A DNA stretch of 64,000 nt from Muribaculaceae bacterium (GCA_017624155.1 JAGANS010000005.1:1-64000), one strand, 5' to 3'. Shown: positions 44,704 to 53,655, counted from the first letter of the stretch. Notes: generated by a model from the letters alone, not told the origin. Translations and numbers: made by a program.

Positions 44704-46093
44704 CGACGTTTTCCACGTGGTGGGTATGCGGGAACATATCCACAGGCTGTACTGCTACTACACGGTACCGACTGTCGAGCAGGGCCAGGTCGCGGGCCTG
44801 AGTAGCCGGGTTGCAGCTCACGTACACTATGCGTAGGGGAGCCGCGGCCAATATCACATCAACCACATCGGTGTGCATGCCGGCGCGTGGCGGGTCGACG
44901 ATCATCACGTCGGGCCGGCCATTGCTCTCGATAAAGGCGGCATTGAGCACGTCTTTCATGTCGCCGGCATAGAACACCGTGTTCGTGATGCCGTTAACGG
45001 ACGAGTTGATGCGGGCATCTTCAATAGCTTCGGGTACATATTCGATGCCTACAACCCTGCGGGCCCTGCGGCTGATAAAATTAGCGATAGTGCCCGTACC
45101 GGTATACAGGTCATACACCAGCTCGTCGCCGGTGAGGCCTGCAAAGTCGCGCACTACCTTATATAGCTTGTAGGCCTGCCGAGAGTTGGTCTGATAAAAC
45201 GATTTGGGGCCTATACGGAATCTGAGCCCCTCCATCTCCTCCTCGATATACGGACGCCCGGAGTGGAGCAGTACCTCCTGATCGGTGATGGTGTCATTGA
45301 CCTTGAGATTGATGACATACATCAGCGAGGTGATGTCGGGGAACTCGCCGCGAATAGCGTCCATCACCTCACGGACGGCCTGCGGGTTGTCCTCGCCGAA
45401 ACTCATCACAGCCATCGACTCGCCGGTGGATGCCATACGCACCATCAGCGTGCGGAGCAGCCCCTGCTGGACACGCAGGTCGTAGAAACTCAACCCGCGG
45501 TCGATGCCATAGTCCCTGACAAAGTTGCGCAGACGATTGCCGAACTCGCCCTGCAGGTGGCAGCGGTCGATGTCGAGCACCTTGTCGAATGCTCCGGGGA
45601 TGTGAAAGCCGGCGCCGTCGCGGTCGTTGAATTCCTCGCCCGAGGCCATCTGCTCGGGAGTGAGCCAGCGTCTGTTGGAGAAGGTATATTCCATCTTGTT
45701 GCGATACTCCCATATTGGATCCGAACCTTTTATTGGTGATATTTCGGGCAGTTCCACCTTGGCGATGCGTGTGAGGGCGTCTACGACCTGACGCTGTTTG
45801 CAACGGAGCTGTACCTCGTAGGGCAGATGCTGCCATCGACAGCCGCCGCACATCCCGAAGTAGGGGCAGCGGGGAGCGATGCGCACGTCACCGGGCTCCA
45901 CGAGTCGGGTGATACGCCCCTCGGCATAAGATTTACGTTTCTTAGTGACCTGAATGTCCACTACATCGCCCGGGGCGCCATAGGGCACAAACACCACCAT
46001 ATCGTCGACGCGTGCCAGGGCATTGCCCTCGGCGGCGACGTCGCTTATCGTGATCCCCTCGAGCAGGGGATAGGGTTTACGTTTTCTTGACAC
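44681..46093 (-). CDS. rlmD: 23S rRNA (uracil-C5)-methyltransferase, RlmD-like
   Basis: 470 residues: an N-terminal TRAM domain (GEGNAL-type strand AAEGNALARVDDMVVFVPYG), an iron-sulfur motif with Cys76, Cys82 and Cys85 (CPYFGMCGGCRW) and a fourth Cys in DIDRCHLQ, then the SAM-binding methyltransferase domain (VYDLYTGTGTIANFIS, DPPRAGMH) and the catalytic Cys loop YVSCNPATQARDL. It methylates U1939-type uracil of 23S rRNA; RlmC/TrmA-type specificity cannot be fully excluded. It overlaps the CYTH 3' end by 23 bases. Confidence 0.92.
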   Translation of the reverse strand: MSRKRKPYPLLEGITISDVAAEGNALARVDDMVVFVPYGAPGDVVDIQVTKKRKSYAEGRITRLVEPGDVRIAPRCPYFGMCGGCRWQHLPYEVQLRCKQRQVVDALTRIAKVELPEISPIKGSDPIWEYRNKMEYTFSNRRWLTPEQMASGEEFNDRDGAGFHIPGAFDKVLDIDRCHLQGEFGNRLRNFVRDYGIDRGLSFYDLRVQQGLLRTLMVRMASTGESMAVMSFGEDNPQAVREVMDAIRGEFPDITSLMYVINLKVNDTITDQEVLLHSGRPYIEEEMEGLRFRIGPKSFYQTNSRQAYKLYKVVRDFAGLTGDELVYDLYTGTGTIANFISRRARRVVGIEYVPEAIEDARINSSVNGITNTVFYAGDMKDVLNAAFIESNGRPDVMIVDPPRAGMHTDVVDVILAAAPLRIVYVSCNPATQARDLALLDSRYRVVAVQPVDMFPHTHHVENVVRLERRD

Positions 46094-46117
46094 TTCTTAT
46101 CAGTTTGAAATTTGGTG

Positions 46118-46125
46118 CAAAATTA
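46118..46125 (-). promoter_or_regulatory. -7 element of rlmD
   Basis: TAATTTTG then C on the minus strand, 25 bases before the rlmD ATG. The -33 position has no TTG. A divergent, stronger promoter lies at 46186-46216. Confidence 0.45.
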
Positions 46126-46185
46126 ACCAAAATCCATGAGTTAAAAAAGTAGACAGTCATATACGTCTCTCTTTCGGCCAAATTC

Positions 46186-46216
46186 TTGTCCTAATTGAAA
46201 AAATTAACTATCTTTG
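46186..46216 (+). promoter_or_regulatory. Strong Bacteroidetes promoter of an unrecognised locus
   Basis: TTG at 46186-46188, a 20-base spacer, TATCTTTG at 46209-46216, then CAATG. The transcript start near 46223 falls on a perfect hairpin, CCGGAA/TTCCGG at 46223-46240 with a 6-base loop. Confidence 0.7.
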
Positions 46217-46218
46217 CA

Positions 46219-46497
46219 ATGTCCGGAAGAGAAATTCCGGCTATTGAAAAGCGCTGCTTTCTTTCTCAGATAGGGAAATCGCCAATTTTACTGACAAGAG
46301 AAGAAGGATGTAAAGCGCTCCACTGTTTGTCGTACCTCGCTGCGGCCATTAGCCGTATATGGATACCTGATCAGCGGAGCTTTTATTCTATCTTGTTCAG
46401 TCTTGTCGGGCGTTTGGCGATGCCTCCTATCTCTGATAAGTGGAATTGGCTCCGCTTTTACATTGTGTTTAATCTGATAATATGGACAGGTATATGA
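46219..46497 (+). CDS. Unrecognised locus: 92-residue open frame or non-coding RNA
   Basis: ATG at 46219 (MSGREIPAIEKRCFLSQIGK at its start) opens 92 codons ending in a hydrophobic stretch, WNWLRFYIVFNLIIWTGI. The frame also runs back to a start at 46195, which is inside the promoter. The ATG is 3 bases after the -7 box, so a normal leader is impossible; a leaderless message or an untranslated RNA is more likely. Supporting an RNA: a hairpin at the predicted 5' end and distant complementary GCGGAGC/GCTCCGC (46374-46380, 46449-46455). A second 28-codon frame with one membrane helix starts at 46482 and overlaps the next gene end. No family recognised. Confidence 0.3.
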   Translation: MSGREIPAIEKRCFLSQIGKSPILLTREEGCKALHCLSYLAAAISRIWIPDQRSFYSILFSLVGRLAMPPISDKWNWLRFYIVFNLIIWTGI

Positions 46498-46551
46498 TTA
46501 CATTGGCGTTTGTCGGCTTGCCGTTGTGGTGTGCCTTGTGGGCTTGCTGTT

Positions 46552-48033
46552 TTAAAGTGAAACTGTGAATTTGGCTTCGAGTGAGTTGCCTGCCTTGGTG
46601 TGGGTCGCCAAAAACGACAGTCCCAGTGCGGCCGATGCTGTGACTTCGCGGTGATAGCCGATGTTAAGTCCGACGGTGTCATTGCTGCCGGACAGACGGT
46701 CGAAGCGGTGCAGACAGTCACTGATAATGGCATCGGATAGTGATTTAAAGCCGATGATATCGGTGTCGATGTTGCGCTGCATGCAGTATGACACGCCGGC
46801 GGATATAAGCGAACGATGTGCTTTATAGAGCAAAGCGGGACGCAAACCGAGCGACCAGGCATTATAGCCGAGACGTCGCTCGGGCGAGAGATACTCGAAG
46901 CTATTGTGCTTATACTCCGCGTTGGCGGTAAAGGAAAGAGTGATTTTTCGAAGATGTCTTACGCCTGCTGTACGGACACCGATAGTTCTTCCGTCGGCAC
47001 TGAACATGTCGAGGGCCGTGATAACTGGGTATACGCCGGCCGATGCGTCGCCGAAGATGTTTTCGGTACCTTTGCGTCGCCACAGGTCGGTGTATATTGC
47101 GGCCGACACACAGTCTCCGCATGTACCGCTGCGATAGCCGGCTGAGAACCGTGCGGTTTCATGCCTGATATGCGACAAAGGCAGGCTGTTCAGATCCTTG
47201 AGCAGATAATCGATGTTCATTACAGACACTTCCGCCGCGCCGATAACCCCGGCTCTGTTGGCGGGAAGAAGGTCGATCGACAGAGTATAGCGGTCGCCGC
47301 TGTAGTGGGTATTCTTGCCGAGTGAATTGAATCGGTTGTAGGCCATACCGAGGCCGGTGAGATGATACACGACCGGCTCGCCGAGTTCGCTCATGAACAT
47401 TATAGAACTCGATTGCTTGTATTTACGGTATGCTGCTGATGCTGCCAGGATATAAGTGCCACCGACATGATAGCCTGCGCCGGCCTTGAGATCGAGAGTT
47501 CCTGATACGTTGCGTTGTCGCGGGTCGCGGCTGCGGTAGGACAGCGCTGCGATATAGTTCATCGAGGCTCCCCAGTCGAGACGACTGCCGCGGTGTGAGT
47601 ATCCGCCGCCGAAGCTGTAGTTTTCGATCTTCATACGACCGCCTACTGTATCGGCCAAAGCATAGGGAAAGGTGACATCGTAGTCTGCGGATTCGATTAT
47701 GCCGTCGGAGCGGCGATAGCCGTTACTGTAGGCGGCATCACCCCATATAGCGGCGCTGAGGTTTCCGAGCGGCATAAATGTGGAAGCATCGAAGAATCCC
47801 TTGCGTATCAGCATGTCGCCGATCCATCCTGCTTCGAGGCTGCTGAGACGCTCATGATGGCTGTATGCCGTAAGTGCCGGATTGGACAATGGCATCTGAC
47901 TGCAATAGTTGTATGGCAGTGAATATTCGTATAATCTGTCGATGGGCGACAGAGCGGAAGCATCCCGCGCGCTTGTTGTAAGTAGAGCAAGCGCCGGGAT
48001 GATAAATTTGAGGCTGTTGGTCGGGAGTTTCAC
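46552..48033 (-). CDS. DUF6850-type outer-membrane beta-barrel protein
   Basis: 493 residues: a signal peptide (SLKFIIPALALLTTSA), then long alternating beta strands across the whole length with Tyr/Gly-rich turns (YSFGGGYSHRGSRLDWGAS) and a C-terminal Phe-containing strand (LEAKFTVSL), as in outer-membrane barrels. Recognised as the DUF6850 family, which occurs next to DUF4876 lipoproteins. It starts with GTG at 48033, sharing a GTGA overlap with the DUF4876 stop, so translation is coupled. It is the last gene of the three-gene TonB operon. Confidence 0.75.
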   Translation of the reverse strand: MKLPTNSLKFIIPALALLTTSARDASALSPIDRLYEYSLPYNYCSQMPLSNPALTAYSHHERLSSLEAGWIGDMLIRKGFFDASTFMPLGNLSAAIWGDAAYSNGYRRSDGIIESADYDVTFPYALADTVGGRMKIENYSFGGGYSHRGSRLDWGASMNYIAALSYRSRDPRQRNVSGTLDLKAGAGYHVGGTYILAASAAYRKYKQSSSIMFMSELGEPVVYHLTGLGMAYNRFNSLGKNTHYSGDRYTLSIDLLPANRAGVIGAAEVSVMNIDYLLKDLNSLPLSHIRHETARFSAGYRSGTCGDCVSAAIYTDLWRRKGTENIFGDASAGVYPVITALDMFSADGRTIGVRTAGVRHLRKITLSFTANAEYKHNSFEYLSPERRLGYNAWSLGLRPALLYKAHRSLISAGVSYCMQRNIDTDIIGFKSLSDAIISDCLHRFDRLSGSNDTVGLNIGYHREVTASAALGLSFLATHTKAGNSLEAKFTVSL

Positions 48034-49346
48034 TTGGCTGGTGTTATTCCGTCGATCGTTATTTGCGAGGCCTTTGTGCCGTTGAGGTCGACAGCAGCCG
48101 ACTGTAACTCTATCTCAGAGGCTGTCACGTTGCCATTGAAATCGTCGGTGGAATTGTTGGTATCTTTGAGGATGATGCGGCCATCGTCGGCTGTGGTGAG
48201 ATACTTGCGGCGCACAGAGTGGAAGTATCGGTCCGGATCCATGTCGATCTGTCCGCAGGATGTCCATCCCATATCAAGACGGGGTGAGGTAACTGTCCAT
48301 ACAAACATCTGAGCGACCGACAGGTTAACCATGTCGACTACCCATTCATTTGGCATCATATAGCAGTCGCCGGGAATTTCAAATACACCTGCGGGGACGG
48401 ATAATTTATAAGTGTAGGAGTAGGCTTTTTCCGACAGATAACGGTCGATATCGTAATCAGCCGGGATACGTGCGATGCCGTAGCTCTTGTAGCCGCGGTT
48501 GTGGAGGGCAAACATCGTGTTTGAGCTGCAATACCATTTGTCAAGGTTCTTTACGCCGGGGTTGTCGATGTCGGTGAATGCAGGATTCATCGATTCGTCA
48601 TACCACTCAAAATCGGCATGTGACAGGTCGATGGAATTCTCATTGATTTCTTTGTGATTCATGCCGTTGTCAGCTATGAGAAGCGACTTGCCTGGCTCCA
48701 CCGGATAGTCCTTGCCGCTGCCGGGAACAACATATACTGCGTCGACGGCCACTGCCTCATCCTTGATGTCGGGCGAATATTCAAATTTCTGCACGCTCAT
48801 GAACGTTGTCTCAAAGATGGCTATGCCGTCGGCATATATGACGTGGTCGGTGTTGTTATAGAGCTTTACGTAGTTGTCGGCCGAATACTGATAAGCAGAG
48901 CCTGTCAGACAGCCTGCAAAGTAAATTTCCTCTATGATGAGATCATCGGTGGCAAGATTTACAAAAGCCTCAAGAGCAACCGATGTCCCTTCTTTTACTG
49001 TTATAGAACGCCTGGAGGCGCGGACCTCGGCATCAATTCCGTCGTGAAGGCTGGCAGTTGCTGTGTATGAGAGGTCGTAAAGACCGGGAAGAAGCGAAAT
49101 CGATGCAGCATCAGTGAAGCTTTCACTTTGCTGAGTCGTGATGTTATTGAATGTATATTTCTCGTCGCTTACTGTTGTGATGCCATCCGGAAGGGTCACG
49201 CTTACCTTTACCGATACTTTTTCGGGCTCGGCGGGTTTCGGGGGATTGACGGGATCTGGCTCGTCCTTGTCGGAGCATGATGTGCAGGTGATCATGCAGG
49301 CTGTGGCTATTGTCAGGAGTGCGAATCTGAATTGTTGTTTCATCAT
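48030..49346 (-). CDS. DUF4876 surface lipoprotein
   Basis: 438 residues: a lipoprotein signal with acceptor Cys in ITCTSCSDKDEP. The acidic SDKDE directly after the Cys resembles the Bacteroidetes lipoprotein surface-export signal, so it is probably outside the cell. A Pro-rich spacer follows, then an Ig-like domain (about 45-130) and the DUF4876 region (EEIYFAGCLTGSAYQYSADN, then YVKLYNNTD), which resembles a lamin-tail-type fold. It sits between the TonB receptor (15 bases upstream) and the DUF6850 barrel, the place where SusD-like partners occur in other systems. The ligand is unknown. Confidence 0.82.
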   Translation of the reverse strand: MMKQQFRFALLTIATACMITCTSCSDKDEPDPVNPPKPAEPEKVSVKVSVTLPDGITTVSDEKYTFNNITTQQSESFTDAASISLLPGLYDLSYTATASLHDGIDAEVRASRRSITVKEGTSVALEAFVNLATDDLIIEEIYFAGCLTGSAYQYSADNYVKLYNNTDHVIYADGIAIFETTFMSVQKFEYSPDIKDEAVAVDAVYVVPGSGKDYPVEPGKSLLIADNGMNHKEINENSIDLSHADFEWYDESMNPAFTDIDNPGVKNLDKWYCSSNTMFALHNRGYKSYGIARIPADYDIDRYLSEKAYSYTYKLSVPAGVFEIPGDCYMMPNEWVVDMVNLSVAQMFVWTVTSPRLDMGWTSCGQIDMDPDRYFHSVRRKYLTTADDGRIILKDTNNSTDDFNGNVTASEIELQSAAVDLNGTKASQITIDGITPAK

Positions 49347-49361
49347 TTTACATGTTATGAT

Positions 49362-51887
49362 TTAGATTGTGAAATTGAGTTCCATACCGAAATATAGTCC
49401 GGAACTGCGGCGTACGAGCAGTCCGTTTGACGTATAGTCGGGCAGGCAGTCGAGTATCCGGTTTACAAAAAGCGCAATACGCATGTAGCGGCCAATTTCT
49501 TTTGTAGCTTTGAGGTTGACATACATGGCCAGCGGAACCGTGAGCTTCTGAGATGAGGTATTCTGCTTGCTGAGAAATCTCAGCAGAGGCTCTGCCGCGA
49601 CGGCTTCTTCGGTGTACGGATGCTCCTTGCCGTCGCGAACATCGATATATGCCGACGGAGTGTGGTTGTCGGGCAGTTCTTCGGTGGATGTGCGCCACAT
49701 ACATTCAACCGTGGTTGAAAAGATCAGCCCAAGACGGCTTATCTGGGTGTCGAACATAAAATTGGTGTTAAACTGTTCGTTGACACGCCCTTCGTCCGTA
49801 TCGTATATTCCCACAAACCGATCGCTCACGGCTGTGCCGCTCACTACATCGCCCACCGGCCGCTGCAGACGCATGGAATTGGAATATGTGGACCGGAACC
49901 ATGCGCCTGTAATGGTAAGTGCTGTGGCAATCGGACGCCAGCGTGCGGTGTTTATCTGAAATTCCACGCCCTGCTTGTCGATACGGGAGCCGTTTGTCAC
50001 CTTGCTGTATCCTCCGAGTATATTCCGGTCTTCATAGGGCAGTGACCCGAGATCAGGCGGTCCTTGCAATACAGTTCCGTCGATCGCCGAAGCATCATAT
50101 CTTCTATATTGATATGGCCGGTAGACATATTCATAACGGTATCCCGAACGCAGATGCTCGTTGAAATAAGTTACCGAAAGCCTGTTTGTGCCGACGGAGG
50201 CGCCCAGACGCACTTCCCACTTTTTGTTTCGCGCAGGCTTCAGTTCGTGATTCGTCGGATCGTTGATATATGTGCTCAGATTCACACGACTGTGTTCCAT
50301 AGGATTGTTCACGTCGTAATAATTCAGTTGTACAAAGTCGACGTATGCAGCCTGCGGATACAGGTAATCAACAGTTGGCATGCGGGTGCTGATACCCCAC
50401 CCTATGGCAATCAAGGGCTTTAACTGCCCCGCAAGGGGCAGATCCCATACTGCATTGAGGCGGGGATCCAGATAAGGCTTGCCCGAAAGCAGATACCTGC
50501 TGTCGAGATGCGCGAGCATCACTGCCCGCATACCGGCTTGCAGCCGCAACCGCCCGGCAAGTCCGGACAGGCGTATATCGTCTTCGACAAAAAATGAAAG
50601 ATTGTGTATTGCCGGAATCTGCGAGTAATCGCGTGGACGTGCCGTCCATGCCGCGGACAGCGGGTGCTCGATATCATATACCTGCCCGTGGCCGTAATTC
50701 TTGGCCATGTTCCATTCTCCCCCCGCCATATAATCATGCCTTATGAAATCATGCGAGACATTTCCGGAAGCCTTAAATTTTAAAAAGGCTGATAAGGGAC
50801 GGCCATCTGCAAGATAGTCGGCCACATACTCATCCAGGATATATCGTCCGTCGTGGACGCCTTCCTCCATTGAGGTCGGTGCGACCGTGGCGCGGCCCGG
50901 GGCAACCTGCCGTAGTCTATGTAGCCTGTCGGACTGATATGTGAGCGAGCCGATCAGAGATATAGCGTTTATGGCTTTGAGAAAGGGCAATAACAGACGA
51001 TAGTCGGCAGTGATGCCCATACTGTTGTAACTGGCTCGATACTCGTCGATCTTGTGATTGGATATATCCGGATCGATTTTTGACTTGTCTGTCGAGCCTG
51101 TGTAGTCGACAGACAGGTTGAGTGTCGATATTGTCGGACCGTCCGACCACCGCATCTGAGACCTCACGGATGCATTGATACGGGTATAGTTGTTCAGATT
51201 GTCGCGAGGATCGGCTTTTGAGTCAAGCCAGCCGATATCAGCATTGACAATAGTGTTGTCGACAGCGAAGCCTTTGCCGGCAAAAAACAGTTTGGAGTAT
51301 TCATCGGCCTTGAATCGTGCGGTGAACGGTATGGCACGGCGCGTACGCCTGATATTCACCATACCCGATGAGAAATTGCCGTACTCAACCGGTGCTATGC
51401 CGCGGACAATCTCGACGCTCTCGATATTGTCGGTGGCGATGGAGCGCATGTCCACACCACGATTGGTGGAGTTAAGGCTCGAAGAACCGTTTGCGTTACC
51501 GACCATCTGCATATTCGCATCAGTCGAAACCGGAGCGCCGTCTATCACAAATAGTGTTCCGAGAGAACTTATATCGTAATCGGCATTTCGGACCGATGTG
51601 CCGAGAGCGCCGATCGTTCCTGTTTCACGCAGATTTATCGAATTGACCGATGTCATGTCGGGAGTCTTCGACATTCCGCCGGGCAAGAGGGCCATGAGGT
51701 CGGCAAACGATGTCGGCTGCAGGTGACGCATTGCCTCGCGGCCGATACGCGAGGTGGATGTAGCGCCTGCGGGCTGGATGGCGGTGACTGTGACCTCGTG
51801 CAGCGTGTCGGTCACGGCGGTGGAGAGTGCTGATGCCGCGAGGCAGCCGCAAGCGATGGACAGGATTGTGAGGATGTAGCGTTTCAC
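49362..51887 (-). CDS. TonB-dependent outer-membrane receptor
   Basis: 841 residues: a signal peptide (MKRYILTILSIACGC), a TonB-box-like DTLHEVTVTA right after it, a plug domain (FADLMALLPGG, then IESVEIVRGIAPVEYGNFSS, then GMVNIRRT) and a 22-stranded barrel ending YFGMELNFTI. It lacks the N-terminal carboxypeptidase-like domain of SusC-type glycan transporters and has no SusD, so metal, cofactor or siderophore import is more likely than polysaccharide. The frame reaches a TTG at 51914 inside the promoter; GTG at 51887 is chosen as start. First gene of the operon. Confidence 0.9.
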   Translation of the reverse strand: MKRYILTILSIACGCLAASALSTAVTDTLHEVTVTAIQPAGATSTSRIGREAMRHLQPTSFADLMALLPGGMSKTPDMTSVNSINLRETGTIGALGTSVRNADYDISSLGTLFVIDGAPVSTDANMQMVGNANGSSSLNSTNRGVDMRSIATDNIESVEIVRGIAPVEYGNFSSGMVNIRRTRRAIPFTARFKADEYSKLFFAGKGFAVDNTIVNADIGWLDSKADPRDNLNNYTRINASVRSQMRWSDGPTISTLNLSVDYTGSTDKSKIDPDISNHKIDEYRASYNSMGITADYRLLLPFLKAINAISLIGSLTYQSDRLHRLRQVAPGRATVAPTSMEEGVHDGRYILDEYVADYLADGRPLSAFLKFKASGNVSHDFIRHDYMAGGEWNMAKNYGHGQVYDIEHPLSAAWTARPRDYSQIPAIHNLSFFVEDDIRLSGLAGRLRLQAGMRAVMLAHLDSRYLLSGKPYLDPRLNAVWDLPLAGQLKPLIAIGWGISTRMPTVDYLYPQAAYVDFVQLNYYDVNNPMEHSRVNLSTYINDPTNHELKPARNKKWEVRLGASVGTNRLSVTYFNEHLRSGYRYEYVYRPYQYRRYDASAIDGTVLQGPPDLGSLPYEDRNILGGYSKVTNGSRIDKQGVEFQINTARWRPIATALTITGAWFRSTYSNSMRLQRPVGDVVSGTAVSDRFVGIYDTDEGRVNEQFNTNFMFDTQISRLGLIFSTTVECMWRTSTEELPDNHTPSAYIDVRDGKEHPYTEEAVAAEPLLRFLSKQNTSSQKLTVPLAMYVNLKATKEIGRYMRIALFVNRILDCLPDYTSNGLLVRRSSGLYFGMELNFTI

Positions 51888-51911
51888 TATGTCAGTCGGA
51901 TTTTGCGACTG

Positions 51912-51942
51912 CAAAGTTACGCCCGGCAGCCGGCCTCCGCAA
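51912..51942 (-). promoter_or_regulatory. Promoter of the TonB receptor operon
   Basis: Minus strand TTG at 51942-51940, a 20-base spacer, TAACTTTG at 51919-51912. Transcription start near 51905, 18 bases before the GTG start. No Fur-like palindrome was recognised around it. The 75 bases down to 52018 show only an ATAAGGTAG direct repeat. Confidence 0.7.
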
Positions 51943-52017
51943 TACCCTGAAAAAGTGAAATATCGCTACGCCATATTTAGGTTTCTACTTAGAATAAGGT
52001 AGCTTATATAAGGTAGA

Positions 52018-52254
52018 TCAGGGATTGTAAAGGTCGGTATTGTAGAAGTCCATGATGTCGCCGGTCATAGCAATGTATGCAGCTGCCGGTGACACAGGGT
52101 CGAGGGCCACCGCCTCGTTGAAGTCGGTGATGGCAGCTGCTCTTTGGCCGAGACGCCAATAGAGTTTGCCGCGGCGATAGTGAAGGTCGGCTGTGGGACC
52201 GGCCTGCTCAATCATTGCCGTGAGGGCGTCAATTTGTTTTTTTATATCGTCCAT
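52018..52254 (-). CDS. Small TPR protein
   Basis: 78 residues with one to two TPR units (LHYRRGKLYWRLGQRAAAIT, then DFNEAVALDP) and the C-terminal motif DIMDFYNTDLYNP. That ending recurs in short TPR proteins of many Bacteroidales, which supports the gene and its start at 52254. No signal peptide. It likely mediates a protein contact; the partner is unknown. It has its own promoter, whose -33 box overlaps the start of the divergent phosphatase gene. Confidence 0.8.
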   Translation of the reverse strand: MDDIKKQIDALTAMIEQAGPTADLHYRRGKLYWRLGQRAAAITDFNEAVALDPVSPAAAYIAMTGDIMDFYNTDLYNP

Positions 52255-52295
52255 ACGCTTTTTTTTATTACTTTTGCGTTATCATTACATAATTA

Positions 52296-52327
52296 CAAAG
52301 ATATAACTTACGTGTGACATGCGCAAA
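52296..52327 (-). promoter_or_regulatory. Promoter of the small TPR gene
   Basis: Minus strand TTTG at 52327-52324, a 20-base spacer, TATCTTTG at 52303-52296. The -33 box lies inside the first codons of the divergent phosphatase gene (start 52319). A TACTTTTG at 52269-52276 on the plus strand may serve the phosphatase but has no -33 match. Confidence 0.65.
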
Positions 52328-53581
52328 CTAATCCTGACATTAATAACACTGGCCGCCGCCATGGGGTTGAACGCCCAGGACCCCACGTCCACCTCGTATT
52401 CCATGACCCAGTGCGAGGGCTCGCTCACCCCCTATCCCGCCGAGGTGAATCCGGCGGTATTTCCCGACTCGCTGAGGCCTGTATTCATCAATCATGTGGG
52501 GCGTCACGGCTCGCGCTATCCGGCTTCGTCGGCCAACTGCCTGAAGTTGCAGCGACTCCTTCAACGCGCCGACTCGCTGGGCACCATCACTCCGGTGGGA
52601 CGCCAGTTGGCCCGGCTTAATGACCTGGTGATAGCTCGTAGCGACCGCCAGTGGGGCGCGCTCGACTCGCTGGGTATGGCCGAACAGCGGTCGATCGCCA
52701 CGCGCATGTTCTATAATTTCGGCGAGATATTTTCCGACGGGGCCACGGTGACGGCTCTGTCATCTTACTCGCCGCGTTCGATGATGAGCATGTATAGCTT
52801 TGTGCACCAGCTCGACCGTATGGACAACCGCATCAACTTCGTCACCTCGACGGGGCGCGTGAATTCGGGCCAGATGCGGCCGTTTGACGTCAGCAAGGAA
52901 TATCTTGATTTTCGCAAAGAGAATGTGTGGAAGCCGGCTTACGATGAATATTTCAATAAGTTCTGTCCTACGACGGCTATCCGCCGGGCTGTGGGCGAGC
53001 GTTTTCCCTTCGCTTCGGCCGACGAGGAACTCGATTATGCCATTACGGAGTATTATGTTATTGCCGGCTGCCGCTGCATGGGCATCGACCCGAATGCATC
53101 GCGCTTCTTTAGCAGGGAGGAATACAATGCGCTGTGGTCGTGCTTTAACCTGCGGCAGTATCTCCAGCGCACGGCAAGCACGGTGTCGACCGTACCGGCA
53201 GATATCGCCTCGGAACTGGTGCAGGATCTTATCAGCACTACCGAGAGCTTTATCAACGGCACGAGTCCGTCGGTTGCATGCCTGCGATTCGGCCACGCCG
53301 AGACTCTGATGCCGCTGCTGTCGCTCATGCGCCTGAAAGGCTGCTATTATGTGACGAATTACTTTGACACGGTTGCCCTTCACTGGCGTGATTTTGATGT
53401 GGTGCCGATGGCTGCCAATATGCAGATGATCCTCTTCCGCAGCACGACGGGGCGGTATTACATTCGCGTCGATGTCAATGAGAAACCGGTACCTCTCCAG
53501 CCCAATTCCACTGAGCTATATACCCCATGGGGAGTGGCTCGCGACTATCTGACCCGTATACTGCCTCTCACGGTTCAGTAA
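52319..53581 (+). CDS. Exported histidine acid phosphatase, MINPP-like phytase
   Basis: 420 residues: a signal peptide (MRKLILTLITLAAAMGLNAQ) and a clade-2 histidine phosphatase domain. The catalytic RHGSRYP (62-68) carries the nucleophile His; the proton-donor motif is HAE (326-328), the variant seen in multiple inositol-polyphosphate phosphatases rather than the HD of ordinary acid phosphatases. This suggests hydrolysis of phytate or other inositol phosphates in the periplasm or outside, as for the Bacteroides thetaiotaomicron enzyme. It diverges from the TPR gene and ends at a shared terminator. Confidence 0.82.
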   Translation: MRKLILTLITLAAAMGLNAQDPTSTSYSMTQCEGSLTPYPAEVNPAVFPDSLRPVFINHVGRHGSRYPASSANCLKLQRLLQRADSLGTITPVGRQLARLNDLVIARSDRQWGALDSLGMAEQRSIATRMFYNFGEIFSDGATVTALSSYSPRSMMSMYSFVHQLDRMDNRINFVTSTGRVNSGQMRPFDVSKEYLDFRKENVWKPAYDEYFNKFCPTTAIRRAVGERFPFASADEELDYAITEYYVIAGCRCMGIDPNASRFFSREEYNALWSCFNLRQYLQRTASTVSTVPADIASELVQDLISTTESFINGTSPSVACLRFGHAETLMPLLSLMRLKGCYYVTNYFDTVALHWRDFDVVPMAANMQMILFRSTTGRYYIRVDVNEKPVPLQPNSTELYTPWGVARDYLTRILPLTVQ

Positions 53582-53594
53582 ACCGGTATATTAT

Positions 53595-53638
53595 ACAGCA
53601 AAGGCCCCGACAGAATCGCTCGCCGGGGCCTTTGCTGT
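53595..53638. terminator. Strong bidirectional terminator
   Basis: ACAGCAAAGGCCCCG (53595-53609) pairs perfectly with CGGGGCCTTTGCTGT (53624-53638), extended by A/T pairing outside. It separates the convergent phosphatase and prs genes. Confidence 0.85.
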
Positions 53639-53655
53639 AATATGCAGTATGGAGT

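Noticed and set aside
49362..51887. SusC/SusD polysaccharide utilization locus
   Set aside because: The receptor lacks the SusC N-terminal domain, no SusD or glycoside hydrolase lies in the operon.
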